DNA from: Sulfurimonas xiamenensis
GTDB lineage: Bacteria; Campylobacterota; Campylobacteria; Campylobacterales; Sulfurimonadaceae
DNA: 64,000 nucleotides
Direction: 5' to 3'
NCBI RefSeq assembly: GCF_009258045.1
Contig: NZ_CP041166.1
Coordinates: forward strand, 1,674,001-1,738,000
The translations under genes and the position numbers were made by a program. The notes under the pieces were generated by a model, which saw only the letters and a program-made list of their open reading frames with translations, did not search any database and was not told the DNA's origin. Shown here piece after piece: positions 1 to 8,752 of the stretch (position 1 is its first letter; the number at the start of each line of letters is the position of its first letter).

Positions 1-65
1 ATTTCCTTAAAATTTATATTCTAGAGCATTAGTGCATCAAGATTTTATAGCCGCTAAAAGCAAAC

Positions 66-914
66 TCAATTTTCAAAAGAGTAGAGCAATTTTATTTCAT
101 CTTTCCAAATAGTACTGTCTATAGTTTCAAGTATAAGAGGAATATCGTTCATTCTATCATCATTCATAATAAATTTAAAAGCATCAAGTCCAATTTCACC
201 TTTGCCTAGAGAGTGATGTCTGTCAACATGCGAATCAAATTTTGCTTTTGAATCATTGATATGCATCCCCATCAAATACTTAAATCCTATGATTTTATCA
301 AATTCACTCCATGTTTTATCATAAGCTTCTCTTGTTCTTATATCATAACCTGCACTAAACATATGGCAAGTATCTATACAGACTCCGACACGGCTTTTGT
401 CTTCTATTTTATCAATTATTTGTGCCAAATGCTCAAATCTCCAACCAAGATTACTACCTTGTCCTGCAGTGTTTTCAAGCACTAAACTAACACCTTTTGT
501 TTTTTCAAGAGTGATATTCATAGCCTCAGAAATTTTACTCATACACTCATCTTCGCTTATCTTTTTTAGATGACTTCCCGGATGAAAATTAAGCCTGTCA
601 AGTCCAAGCTGCTCACATCTTTGTACCTCATCCAAAAAAGCATCCATTGATTTTTCTCTTTTATCTGCTTCGGGATGGCCGATGTTTATAAGATATGAGT
701 CGTGCGGAAGTACATGACGGGGCAAAATACCGCTCTCTTGCAGAGCCTTTTTAAACTTATCTATAGTCTCATTATCAAGAGGTTTTGCACTCCATTGTCT
801 CTGGTTTTTAGTAAATAGTGCAAAAGCTTTTGCCCCTATTTCAACGGCATTTTCAACTGCATTAAAAACTCCGCCGCTTGCACTTACATGTGCTCCTACA
901 AACTTATTGCTCAT
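66..914 (-). CDS. nfo: Endonuclease IV (AP endonuclease)
   Basis: This is a 282-residue Nfo-family AP endonuclease, which cuts DNA 5' of abasic sites in base excision repair in the cytoplasm. All nine trinuclear zinc ligands known from E. coli Nfo can be placed: H71, H111, E147, D181, H184, H218, D231, H233 and E263, each two residues later than in E. coli. The family blocks [28 protein letters not shown] and GMHINDSK are intact. Length is normal. The start ATG lies inside the 3' end of the upstream lipoprotein gene (11-bp overlap), so the two are probably co-transcribed and translationally coupled. Function is near certain from family knowledge. Confidence 0.97.
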   Translation of the reverse strand: MSNKFVGAHVSASGGVFNAVENAVEIGAKAFALFTKNQRQWSAKPLDNETIDKFKKALQESGILPRHVLPHDSYLINIGHPEADKREKSMDAFLDEVQRCEQLGLDRLNFHPGSHLKKISEDECMSKISEAMNITLEKTKGVSLVLENTAGQGSNLGWRFEHLAQIIDKIEDKSRVGVCIDTCHMFSAGYDIRTREAYDKTWSEFDKIIGFKYLMGMHINDSKAKFDSHVDRHHSLGKGEIGLDAFKFIMNDDRMNDIPLILETIDSTIWKDEIKLLYSFEN

Positions 915-1377
915 CTATGCTCCTCATTTTAAAAATTATACTGTTTTTTTTATCTTTAAAGTAAACTGAATATAAATCTACTTTGTAAACTATATCTACA
1001 TCTTCATCTACAATGTGCTGCTCAAAGCCGCTCTCTGTTTTTATTAGATTTTTTCCATCATAAATTGCATAAGAGAGGAGCATATTTTGCATAATATCCT
1101 CAGGATAGGCTTCATCTAAATACTCTTTGTTAAATCCGTTTTTGCCCATGCACCCTTCACTCGTACAAATCAGATGATTTATGGTAATTTTCTCTATGCT
1201 CTTACCCGCCATAAAAAGCTCTAGCTCTATTGATTGATCACTGTTTCTTACATAACCGACATCTGAAAACTTAATCTTTGGCGATTTTATGGTAATAATT
1301 TTTGTTTGCGTATGTTTATAATTTTTTATGCTGCACGCGCTAAAAAAAAGAATAAAAATCAATAGTATGTATTTCAT
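904..1377 (-). CDS. Small predicted lipoprotein of unknown function
   Basis: This 157-residue protein starts with a short lipoprotein signal peptide ending in a lipobox-like FFSAC, so Cys15 is the likely lipidated residue and the mature protein is probably membrane anchored. The rest is polar and beta-rich in appearance, with two further Cys residues (ICTSEGC) that could form a disulfide. I do not recognise a named family. It precedes nfo with an 11-bp overlap in another frame, which implies co-expression but not a repair role. The function is unknown. Confidence 0.75.
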   Translation of the reverse strand: MKYILLIFILFFSACSIKNYKHTQTKIITIKSPKIKFSDVGYVRNSDQSIELELFMAGKSIEKITINHLICTSEGCMGKNGFNKEYLDEAYPEDIMQNMLLSYAIYDGKNLIKTESGFEQHIVDEDVDIVYKVDLYSVYFKDKKNSIIFKMRSIDEQ

Positions 1378-1515
1378 AAATGAATTGTATCAACTTAAGA
1401 TTACAAATCACAAAACTTCTGCTTAAATTTAACTGCTTTTTTTGAAAAAATCATTATTTAAAGAGATAATAAAACACTAAATTTGATAAAATTGCAAAAA
1501 AATCAGAGGACTTTT

Positions 1516-2319
1516 ATGTACAGCAAAATCAAATCAGTAGTTGAGAGCAAAAGCTTTGTAAATTTTATAACCTATCTCATTATTTTAAATGGCATAACGA
1601 TGGGATTGGAAACTTCAAAAGAGTTTGTAGCAAGTTTTGGTTTATTTGCTTCACTGTTTAACACATTTGTTATCTCTATATTTACCATAGAGATAGTTTT
1701 AAGAATCTATGTTAACAGAATATCGTTTTTTAAAGACCCGTGGAGTCTTTTTGATTTTACAATAGTTGCTATTTCCCTTGTTCCGCTGAGTGCAGGATTT
1801 GAAATCTTAAGGGTTTTAAGAGTACTTAGACTCTTTAGGCTGGTCACAGTCGTACCGCAGATGAGAAAAATAGTCTCGGCTCTTATAAGCGTTATCCCCG
1901 GCATGCTCTCCATCGCCGCGCTAATGAGTCTCTTCTTTTACATCTTTGCAATTATGGCTACACAACTCTACTCCGAGAAATTCCCCCAATGGTTTGGAAC
2001 GCTCGGCGAATCTTTCTACACCCTTTTTCAAATTATGACGCTGGAGTCTTGGTCTATGGGAATCGTACGCCCAATCATGGAAGTTTACCCGCTGGCATGG
2101 ATCTTTTTTGTGCCGTTTATCTTTGTAGTTACTTTCGTTATGATAAACCTTATAGTTGCCATAGTAGTTGACGCCATGTCAATCATAAACAAAGAGGAGG
2201 AAGAGCACATCGTAGAAGAGGTACATGTTGCCGAAAACCACACAAACAGCGAGCTGGCAATGCTAAGAGAAGAGATAGCGGAGCTAAAAAGTCTGCTAAA
2301 AGCAAACATAAAAAGTTAA
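1516..2319 (+). CDS. Voltage-gated sodium channel, NavAb/NaChBac type
   Basis: This is a single-domain, six-helix bacterial voltage-gated Na+ channel of 267 residues that assembles as an inner-membrane tetramer. S4 carries arginines at 99, 102, 105 and 108, and the selectivity filter TLESWSM is at 175-181 with the key Glu at 177. These numbers equal those of Arcobacter NavAb, which also fixes the start at the ATG at 1516, with AGAGGA ten bases upstream, rather than a TTG 33 bp earlier. S6 ends in a long helix and a C-terminal acidic then leucine-heptad coiled coil (about 225-267), as in NavAb. The family carries Na+ inward; a role in motility or pH homeostasis is known from other bacteria and is only inferred here. 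It is monocistronic. Confidence 0.96.
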   Translation: MYSKIKSVVESKSFVNFITYLIILNGITMGLETSKEFVASFGLFASLFNTFVISIFTIEIVLRIYVNRISFFKDPWSLFDFTIVAISLVPLSAGFEILRVLRVLRLFRLVTVVPQMRKIVSALISVIPGMLSIAALMSLFFYIFAIMATQLYSEKFPQWFGTLGESFYTLFQIMTLESWSMGIVRPIMEVYPLAWIFFVPFIFVVTFVMINLIVAIVVDAMSIINKEEEEHIVEEVHVAENHTNSELAMLREEIAELKSLLKANIKS

Positions 2320-2436
2320 AGAGCAGTTTTAAAAAGTTCATTCATAGGGGTTGTTATTAGAAAAGTGGAGATTCATTCTCAGGGGCGTTACTCAAAGGAC
2401 TAAAAAGCTGTTTTTTTATTCTATCTCATCTAAGAA

Positions 2437-2889
2437 CTATTTAATTATTTTCTGACAATCAACTTTTTCAACAGTGTAGTTAAAAAGAGGCTTACTGTTA
2501 GTGTCTACATATTTGAACTCTGCTATTACATCTCTTTTCATAACTAGATATTCCCATATAGGTTCATGGCAAATATTTTGCGAATCAAGTTTAAACATAG
2601 CTTCTATAAGTTGATTTTTTTTGTTTGTCCACATATCGCTTATATCTTTATGTTCTATATTTATCTCTTTTTTAACGACCACATTGTTGCCTATACCAAA
2701 AATATTTATCATTTTTGTTAGATAATCTATATGAATCGGTAGGTTTTTAGCAATCTCATTTGACATAACTCTAATAAGTTCATGTGAAGATATTTTGTCA
2801 AATTCGCTGTAATCAATAACATTGTTATTATTTATACCTGCAAAAAGTAAATTTGAGAAGATAAAAACTGCGATTACTATTTTTTTCAT
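2437..2889 (-). CDS. Exported protein of unknown function
   Basis: A 150-residue protein with a clear N-terminal signal peptide (MKKIVIAVFIFSNLLFA, cleavage likely after residue 17) and an Asn-rich start to the mature part. The remainder is predicted soluble and periplasmic, with two Cys residues (about 107 and 145) that could pair. I recognise no family and no catalytic motif. It stands alone between the sodium channel (convergent) and a long non-coding stretch, so context gives no clue to its job. Real coding is supported by the signal peptide and uninterrupted length. Confidence 0.7.
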   Translation of the reverse strand: MKKIVIAVFIFSNLLFAGINNNNVIDYSEFDKISSHELIRVMSNEIAKNLPIHIDYLTKMINIFGIGNNVVVKKEINIEHKDISDMWTNKKNQLIEAMFKLDSQNICHEPIWEYLVMKRDVIAEFKYVDTNSKPLFNYTVEKVDCQKIIK

Positions 2890-3414
2890 ATTATGTAACC
2901 TTTTAATTTATTTTAATACTTTCCTAAAACTATAACAGTTGACTACATTGACAGACTTCTCTGTTCGATACTATGGTTTGTTAGAATGCAAATTTATCGA
3001 TTCATTTTTTTCTACAAAACCCATTTCTTTATTTAAATCATATCTTAACTTTGCAGATTTAAAATATCCATTATAAGAATATGTTAAGTTTTTTTTCATT
3101 TTATTATAGAATAGATTTGCTTAACCTTAAGCTACAATGCTTTTATATTTTAATGTTTGTGGTGAGCCAATGCGAAATCGCTTGCGGGTGTTCATATTGG
3201 CTCCGCGTACTTCTTATCTTTGAAATACAGTTGCTACGATTCATTATTTTGTAAATTATTATTAATACATTCATTTTTTTTACAAATAAATTTTATTACT
3301 AAATTTTGAAGGTATGCTAGTGAAAGAAAAATAAATGGAATAAAAATAGTAATTGTAAATTGCAATTTGCCATATTTTCAACCTCCTCTCTCAAATTTAT
3401 CTATAATTGTATTT
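2890..3414. other. Gene-free intergenic stretch (525 bp)
   Basis: No open frame with a credible start, ribosome binding site or protein-like composition is visible here. The stretch is very AT-rich except for a short GC-rich block near 3160-3212 that holds an inverted repeat. A TACAAT hexamer at 3133-3138 could serve as a -10 box reading toward that block, so a small RNA is possible but unproven. The 5' flank must also hold promoters for the exported protein (minus) and the Y-family polymerase (plus). Confidence 0.6.
3164..3203. repeat. GC-rich inverted repeat (GAGCCAAT / ATTGGCTC)
   Basis: An 8-bp perfect inverted repeat, GAGCCAAT at 3164-3171 and ATTGGCTC at 3196-3203, encloses a 24-nt interior that itself contains the small hairpin GCGAAATCGC. 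It is a GC-rich block in otherwise AT-rich DNA. There is no T-tract, so it does not look like an ordinary terminator. It may be a structured small RNA or the remnant of a repeat element. Confidence 0.5.
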
Positions 3415-4686
3415 ATGAAAATACACATAGATATAGACTGCTTTTTTGTAAGTGCCGCGCGCATTAAAGAGCCGAATTTAGAGGGCAAACCTGTTGCCAT
3501 CGGCGGGCGGAGTGATACGAAAATATTTAACAAAGATGCAAAAGAACAGAGTGTAAACTTTGAAAACTCAGGCTCGTTTGTTCCTACTTTCTACAAAGCT
3601 TATGAAAAAAGTGATGATGATATAAACGCTTTTAAAGATGCAGATGGAAGAGTTCGCGGCATACTAACCACTTCAAGTTACGAAGCAAGAGCCTACGGCA
3701 TTAAGACTGCCATGAGTATAAGAGAAGCGCTCACTCTTTGTTCTCATCTCATTATAAAGGCTCCCGACATGTCGCTTTATCAAAAACTCTCACATGAGCT
3801 TCACGACTTTTTGTCGTCCAAGATTCCGCTTGTCGAGCAGGCGAGTATAGATGAGTTTTACGGGGATCTTAGCGGGTGGATAGATGATGAGGATATACCA
3901 AGATTTATCGATGATTTACGACATGAGATAAAAGAGGTTATAAAACTTCCTGTATCCATAGGAGCAGCTTCAACACGCTACATCGCCAAGCTTGCCACTT
4001 CACACGCAAAACCTTTTGGATGCAGAGCTGTATATCTTCATGAACTGGATGATTTTATAGAGAAAATTCCTGTAGGGGAGTTTGCAGGCATCGGTAAAAG
4101 TATGAAAGCAAAACTCCAAAGTGCTCAGATTCATACATTGGGAGAAATAAAAAGAAGAAGAGGAACGCTTGAGTCGTGGGGACCTTACGCAAAAGAGCTA
4201 TATGCCAGAGTATGCGGAACAAGTGATGATAAGATTCATACAAAACACAAAAGAAAATCTATAGGAATATCCAGAACATTCGACCCCATTTACAACAGAA
4301 ATGAGTTAAAAAGAAGAGTCCATGTCCTTGCCCGCCATCTAAGTTTTGCCATTTTAAAACTAAAAGTGATTCCCACGGTTTTTCATTTATCCATCAACTA
4401 TGAAATGAGTCAAAAATCACATAAAAATATCACTTTGTGTGAAATATTTACAGAAAAAAAATTTGACTCTTTATGTTTAACTCTTTTTAATGAAGCCGAT
4501 ATCTACAAAAGACTGCAAGTGATTCGTATAAGCATCAACTGTTCAAGCTTTACAAGAGAGTCAAAAAAGGAGTTATCGCTTCTAAATTTTGCAGATGAAG
4601 AAAAAATGCAAAAACTAACAGAATATTCACAAAACATACGAGAAAAATACGGCATAGATATGTTGAAATGGGGAAGTGAATTATGA
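3415..4686 (+). CDS. dinB: Y-family translesion DNA polymerase (DinB-like) with insertion
   Basis: This 423-residue protein is a Y-family DNA polymerase, which copies across damaged template bases. The start at 3415 puts the first catalytic block HIDIDCFF at the N terminus, giving catalytic D6; the second block SIDEFYGDL supplies D146 and E147. SSYEARAYGIKTAMS is the conserved fingers motif, and the little-finger region occupies the C-terminal third. Between AIGG and GILTTSSYEAR there is an insertion of roughly 45 residues (about 33-79) that E. coli DinB lacks. No clear ribosome binding site precedes the ATG. The next gene starts 12 bp after the stop. Whether this is orthologous to DinB or to a UmuC/ImuB-like branch cannot be decided by eye. 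Confidence 0.88.
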   Translation: MKIHIDIDCFFVSAARIKEPNLEGKPVAIGGRSDTKIFNKDAKEQSVNFENSGSFVPTFYKAYEKSDDDINAFKDADGRVRGILTTSSYEARAYGIKTAMSIREALTLCSHLIIKAPDMSLYQKLSHELHDFLSSKIPLVEQASIDEFYGDLSGWIDDEDIPRFIDDLRHEIKEVIKLPVSIGAASTRYIAKLATSHAKPFGCRAVYLHELDDFIEKIPVGEFAGIGKSMKAKLQSAQIHTLGEIKRRRGTLESWGPYAKELYARVCGTSDDKIHTKHKRKSIGISRTFDPIYNRNELKRRVHVLARHLSFAILKLKVIPTVFHLSINYEMSQKSHKNITLCEIFTEKKFDSLCLTLFNEADIYKRLQVIRISINCSSFTRESKKELSLLNFADEEKMQKLTEYSQNIREKYGIDMLKWGSEL

Positions 4687-4698
4687 TAGAATAAATCG

Positions 4699-5637
4699 AT
4701 GATAAAAAATAGACTCTTAGAACAATTTCGTTCATTTTACTCAAGAAACACACCTGATGATATGGAGACGCTAATTGAATATTTTTCAATATTCGGCGGA
4801 CTCGGATGGGAAATAGATACAACTAAAGATATAGATTTTTTAATAGAAGAGTTGATTCTAAATAATTTTGTGCTGCTTAGAAAAAAAGTAGAAGATTTGA
4901 CATTAGCAGACAAGGGGTGTCTTCGTCTGCTCAAAGCCTTGGCTGTGGGTGATAGAAAAATATTTTCTGCGTTTAACAGAGCAGGACTTAACAATGCAAA
5001 CGGTGGGAGTGCGCTTAACTTTTTAGAGCAAAAAGGGCTGATTAAAATAGAGTTCTCAAGAGAAGAACCTGCCCGCTCTTTAAATCCAAAAGGTAAATTA
5101 AAAAGAGAAGTGGCAAGATACAGAATCTCTCACAAAGTTCTCTTTACTCACCCGTTTATAAGGTTTTGGTTCTACTTTGTCGCACCGCATGCAAGAGAGA
5201 TCGAAGCGAGCAGATATGAGACTTTTTTTAAAGATTTTCACAAAAGAAGACACAGCTATACCAGTCTGGTTTTTGAAGAGCTGTCTGAAGTTTTGCTCAA
5301 TTACAACCTAAGAGATTCTCAGATTTTAAGTTCAGGAAGTTACTGGGATGCAAATGTTGAGATAGATATTCTTACCATAACAAAAGATGAAAAAGTTTAT
5401 GCGGCAGAGTGTAAATGGTCAAATCACAAGGTCAATAAAAGCGAGTGGCATAAGCTTTTAGACAAGTGTAAAAAACTTGGCATTGAGCCGACTCAAGCTG
5501 TTCTTTTCTCTAAAAGAGGCTTCTCGAAAGAGCTTCTAAGCCATCAAGGAAGAGAACTCTCCCTCTACAGCGCAAATGATTTTAAAGTACTTATAAAAAG
5601 TGCAAAAAAAGAAGAAATAGTAAATAATTTTTTCTAA
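4699..5637 (+). CDS. DUF234-type PD-(D/E)xK nuclease-like protein without ATPase domain
   Basis: A 312-residue protein. The middle (about 70-165) resembles the winged-helix region that follows the ATPase in archaeal-type AAA/DUF234 proteins. The C terminus (about 190-300) has the shape of a PD-(D/E)xK fold: E194, then D223 in VEIDIL, then E237-C-K239 in AECKW. DUF234 proteins usually begin with a P-loop ATPase domain; there is no Walker A or B here and no upstream frame that would supply one, so this is an ATPase-less form. It sits 12 bp after the Y-family polymerase and is probably co-transcribed, suggesting a DNA-related role, but nuclease activity is inference. Confidence 0.75.
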   Translation: MIKNRLLEQFRSFYSRNTPDDMETLIEYFSIFGGLGWEIDTTKDIDFLIEELILNNFVLLRKKVEDLTLADKGCLRLLKALAVGDRKIFSAFNRAGLNNANGGSALNFLEQKGLIKIEFSREEPARSLNPKGKLKREVARYRISHKVLFTHPFIRFWFYFVAPHAREIEASRYETFFKDFHKRRHSYTSLVFEELSEVLLNYNLRDSQILSSGSYWDANVEIDILTITKDEKVYAAECKWSNHKVNKSEWHKLLDKCKKLGIEPTQAVLFSKRGFSKELLSHQGRELSLYSANDFKVLIKSAKKEEIVNNFF

Positions 5638-5692
5638 CTTAATCTTTTAGCACTGGCTCTATCAACTTAGTTTTAAGTTAAGCAAAATATAT

Positions 5693-6166
5693 TTAAAAAG
5701 ATAATGCGCTTAAAAGTGCGTTTGCTATCTCTGGCGATACATACCCTTTTGCATAATCAAGTATAATCGGTGCAAACTGTTTTACCATGGAACCATCCAT
5801 TCCAAGTGCTTCAAATTGACTTTGCGGCGTACTGTTTCCTAAAAGTGAAGTTGCTGCACCACTATTTAGAATATCACCAAAACCCGGAGTTTGTTCTGTA
5901 AGCTGTGAAAATTGATTTGAATCCATTTTACTTTTTGCACTATTTAAAAGAGCAGCACTCCCACCTATTGCTTGAGTCGGGGTAACTCCAAGTGATGAGT
6001 TAAGAGAGTTTATAAGAGTATTGTTTTGCAGTGTTGATGTAGTTTCCGGCGCTACGCTTTGTGCAACTGCCGGAGCAGCAGACTTTAACATTGAACCCAT
6101 ATCAAACGCAAATGATTGTGTTATAAGAACTCCTAAAACTAAAACTACTATATTTATTTTTTTCAT
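5693..6166 (-). CDS. Exported DUF2780-like protein
   Basis: A 157-residue protein with a signal peptide (MKKINIVVLVLGVLITQSFA, 20 residues). The mature part is rich in Ala, Ser, Gln and Leu. The stretch LGVTPTQAIGGSAALLNSAK followed by a short helix and TPGFGDIL matches the DUF2780 (VcgC/VcgE-like) pattern of secreted or periplasmic helical proteins of unknown function. It is monocistronic with its own leader and is convergent with the DUF234-type gene; a weak AT hairpin at 5664-5679 lies between the two stops. The family call is recognition from memory; the function is not known. Confidence 0.75.
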   Translation of the reverse strand: MKKINIVVLVLGVLITQSFAFDMGSMLKSAAPAVAQSVAPETTSTLQNNTLINSLNSSLGVTPTQAIGGSAALLNSAKSKMDSNQFSQLTEQTPGFGDILNSGAATSLLGNSTPQSQFEALGMDGSMVKQFAPIILDYAKGYVSPEIANALLSALSF

Positions 6167-6207
6167 CTTTTCCTCTTTTTCAATAATTTATTAATTATAA
6201 CAAATTG

Positions 6208-7053
6208 CTAATGACAAATAACATCATAAGCATTTGGCTGTCTGTCTCTTATAAGTCCCCAATAATAACGCTGCTTTTGGTTCTCTTCTATATCAAATTC
6301 AGCATATATTATCTCTTCTTTATCTCTTGAAGCTTCAGCGATTTTTGCACCTGTGTAATCGGTTATAAATGATGAACCGTAAAAGGTTAAGCTGCAACTC
6401 TCGCCTGCTTCTTCGCCGATTCTATTTGCAACAACCACAGGAATGGTGTTTGTCGCGGCATGTCCCATCTGAACTCTTTGCCAATGCTCTTTTGAATCAA
6501 GTCCGATTTCAGGTTCGCTTCCAATAGCCGTCGGATAAAAAATTATCTCCGCTCCCATAAGTGTTAAAGCTCTTGCCGTTTCACAAAACCACTGGTCCCA
6601 GCAGATGCCGACACCTATTTTTGCGTACTTTGTATCATAAACTTTAAAACCTGTATTACCAGATTTGAAGTAAAACTTCTCCTCATATCCAGGACCGTCT
6701 GGAATGTGTGTTTTGCGGTAGTTGTCCATAACCCTGCCATCTGCATCCGCAACAACCAAAGAGTTAAAATAACCCTCATCGCTCTTTTCAAAATAGCTAA
6801 TCAAAATAACTGCTTGGAGCTCTTTTGCCAAAGCAGAAAAGCGCTCTATAAGCTTATTTGCTTCTCTTGGCGCTGCCCATGAGAAGTACTTCTCATCCAT
6901 ATCTTTACAAAAGTACAAACCCTCAAAAAGCTCAGGAAGAAGTATAATCTGCGCACCATTTGCGGCAGCCTCTCTCGTTAATTGTTCAGCTTTATCGACA
7001 TTTGCAACTTTATCTTCGCTCATTTGCATCTGAATAGCGCTAACTTTAACCAT
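6208..7053 (-). CDS. aguB: N-carbamoylputrescine amidase
   Basis: A 281-residue nitrilase-superfamily amidohydrolase. The Glu-Lys-Cys catalytic triad is E41 (LLPELFEG), K114 (YRKTHIPDGPGY) and C151 (GVGICWDQWF). The sequence around each residue is that of N-carbamoylputrescine amidase, which releases ammonia, CO2 and putrescine in the agmatine route of polyamine synthesis in the cytoplasm. Length is typical. The start is ATG; the CNNM-type gene ends 11 bp upstream, so both are likely on one transcript. No agmatine deiminase (aguA) gene is in the window. Confidence 0.92.
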   Translation of the reverse strand: MVKVSAIQMQMSEDKVANVDKAEQLTREAAANGAQIILLPELFEGLYFCKDMDEKYFSWAAPREANKLIERFSALAKELQAVILISYFEKSDEGYFNSLVVADADGRVMDNYRKTHIPDGPGYEEKFYFKSGNTGFKVYDTKYAKIGVGICWDQWFCETARALTLMGAEIIFYPTAIGSEPEIGLDSKEHWQRVQMGHAATNTIPVVVANRIGEEAGESCSLTFYGSSFITDYTGAKIAEASRDKEEIIYAEFDIEENQKQRYYWGLIRDRQPNAYDVICH

Positions 7054-7064
7054 CTTTATCCTCG

Positions 7065-8141
7065 TTAAGTATTTTTAGCTTTTTCTATTTTTTTTCTTTC
7101 AAACTTCATTCTATCTTGAAACTGTTTGCTTCTATCCTTTGCAAAAAGCTGCATATCTTCAATCTCATCCATCTCATCTACAATCTCAACACCCAAAAGC
7201 GTCTCAATAGCATCTTCAAGAGTAACTACACCGACTGTCTGCCCATAACTGTCATAAACTATAAAAAGATGAGTTTTACGCTTTACAAACTGATCAATTA
7301 AGTTTGGAACAGGAATATTTTCAGAAACCATGTGCACTTCATGAGAAATGCTCTCCAATGTTATATTATCATTGTCTTCATTGCTCTCTTCAAGAATTCT
7401 TTGACTAAAAACAATACCGACAACATCATCAAGCGTTTCTCTAAAAACAGGAATACGAGAGTGAATATACATACGATCCTCTTCTACTGCTTCTTCAATA
7501 GTTGTTGATGCAGAAAGAGCGAAAACAACGCTTCTAGGCGTCATAATATCTTTTGCTTTGATATTTTTAAGTTTCAAAAGATTTTCTATCAAATCACTCT
7601 CTTTGCTAAGGATTGCCCCTTCTCTCTCGCCCATAGCAACAACAGCCATAATTTCATCTCGCGAAAAATTGCTTTGATGCTTTTTATTTCTTGAAATATA
7701 GCTAGTCAAGAATGATGAAAACCATGTAAAAGGCGCGCTGATAGTCATCATAAACGAGATGATGTATGCAGAGGGAACTAAAAGTTTTTTCCAGTAAAGT
7801 GCGCCTATGGTTTTTGGGATAATCTCCGATAAGTACAAGATAAGAAGCGTTATAACAAAAGCTACAAGCGCCTGCCACTCCTCTCCAAAGAGAATCTGAG
7901 CTTGAGCACCAACACCTGCGGCACCCATTGTGTGAGCAAAAGTATTAACTGTCAAAATTGATGAGATTGGTTTATCAATATTTGATTTTAAGCCTTTTAG
8001 CTTATTGACTAGGCTGTCATTATAGTTTTTTGATAAACTTTCTATATATGAGTTTGTGCTTGAGAGTAAAACTGCTTCTAAGATTGAACACAAAAATGAT
8101 ACTAAAATGGCAAGAGAGAGATAAACAATGAGAAGAGTCAT
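7065..8141 (-). CDS. CNNM-type membrane protein with CBS pair (CorC/HlyC relative)
   Basis: A 358-residue protein. The N-terminal half (about 1-180) is a DUF21/CNNM transmembrane domain with four hydrophobic stretches. It is followed by a tandem CBS pair (about 195-315), recognisable from KDIMTPRSVV and TLEDAIETLLG. The protein ends in a charged tail and lacks the C-terminal CorC_HlyC domain found in longer relatives. Family members are linked to Mg2+ or other divalent-metal efflux, with CBS domains sensing nucleotides; substrate here is not known. It is the first gene of a pair with aguB, with AGGAG upstream of the start. Confidence 0.88.
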   Translation of the reverse strand: MTLLIVYLSLAILVSFLCSILEAVLLSSTNSYIESLSKNYNDSLVNKLKGLKSNIDKPISSILTVNTFAHTMGAAGVGAQAQILFGEEWQALVAFVITLLILYLSEIIPKTIGALYWKKLLVPSAYIISFMMTISAPFTWFSSFLTSYISRNKKHQSNFSRDEIMAVVAMGEREGAILSKESDLIENLLKLKNIKAKDIMTPRSVVFALSASTTIEEAVEEDRMYIHSRIPVFRETLDDVVGIVFSQRILEESNEDNDNITLESISHEVHMVSENIPVPNLIDQFVKRKTHLFIVYDSYGQTVGVVTLEDAIETLLGVEIVDEMDEIEDMQLFAKDRSKQFQDRMKFERKKIEKAKNT

Positions 8142-8350
8142 AGAACTGCTCCTATGTAAACATGGGTGAAACTACGCGAGGCCGGGTCGCTTTGGGTCAT
8201 TTAAAATTTCCTTTAATTTTTTATAGACATTATAACACATTTAAGTTATTTCTTGATTTCAAAATCTCAATAAACATATCTTTATCGTTTTGTATTTTAG
8301 TTGGTTTTTTATGTTATTATTCAAATAGAATATAAAAAAGATAAAAGATA
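8142..8350. other. Divergent intergenic region with GC-rich leader of the CNNM-type gene
   Basis: These 209 bp separate the divergent CNNM-type gene and the molybdate operon. The 60 bp nearest the CNNM start are strikingly GC-rich (8150-8200), including GCGAGGCCGGGTCGC, which can fold as GCGA/TCGC around a 7-nt loop, and CCTATGTAAACATGGG, an imperfect palindrome overlapping the ribosome binding site on the minus strand. The rest is AT-rich and presumably holds both promoters. I could not match the GC-rich block to a riboswitch class I know. Confidence 0.45.
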
Positions 8351-8752
8351 ATGAACACTATAGAAGCCAAAGTTAAAGAGATACAGAGTGTTGAAAATTT
8401 AAATATTGTAAAATTTGATTTTCACAAAACAACACTTATTATGATGAGCTTAGAACTTAATAAAGATGTTAAAATTGAATCAAAAATAAAACTTTCTACA
8501 AAATCAACGCATATTGGCATCGCCAAATCTTTTAACGGCGATATAAGCTACTCAAATCAACTTAAAGCGAAAATTATAAATATCGACAGCGGAAAACTGC
8601 TAAGCAGTGTAACTGTCAAAGTTTATGACAGTTTGCTTGAGTCCATAATCACAAAAGAATCGTGTCAAAAAATGAATTTACAAGTAGGAGAAACTATAAC
8701 AGTTTTTATAGAAGCAAATGAGCTCTCTATACTGGAGATTTTAAATGATTGA
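8351..8752 (+). CDS. Di-MOP (TOBE) molybdate-binding protein
   Basis: A 133-residue protein made of two molybdopterin-binding-like (MOP/TOBE) units. The second, from about residue 70, has the recognisable pattern LKAKIINIDSGKLLSSVTVK and VGETITVFIEANELSIL; the first is more diverged. MOP domains bind molybdate or tungstate oxyanions in storage and regulatory proteins. It is the first gene of the modB-modC operon and overlaps modB by 8 bp. It has no DNA-binding domain, so it is not a full ModE. An intracellular molybdate buffer or sensor role is inferred. Confidence 0.85.
   Translation: MNTIEAKVKEIQSVENLNIVKFDFHKTTLIMMSLELNKDVKIESKIKLSTKSTHIGIAKSFNGDISYSNQLKAKIINIDSGKLLSSVTVKVYDSLLESIITKESCQKMNLQVGETITVFIEANELSILEILND

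Noticed and set aside
1-65. Gene end or element at the left edge
   Set aside because: Only 65 AT-rich bases, no frame or structure that can be supported.
3164-3203. tRNA or SRP RNA
   Set aside because: The element is about 40 nt, lacks a T-arm and lacks the SRP GGAA/internal-loop signature.
4699-5637. Frameshifted or truncated ATPase upstream of the DUF234-type gene
   Set aside because: Upstream sequence is the intact Y-family polymerase; no P-loop remains are present.
8150-8350. Molybdenum-cofactor riboswitch upstream of the di-MOP gene
   Set aside because: The GC-rich block lies on the CNNM side, is too short and lacks the long multi-stem shape; no match could be justified.
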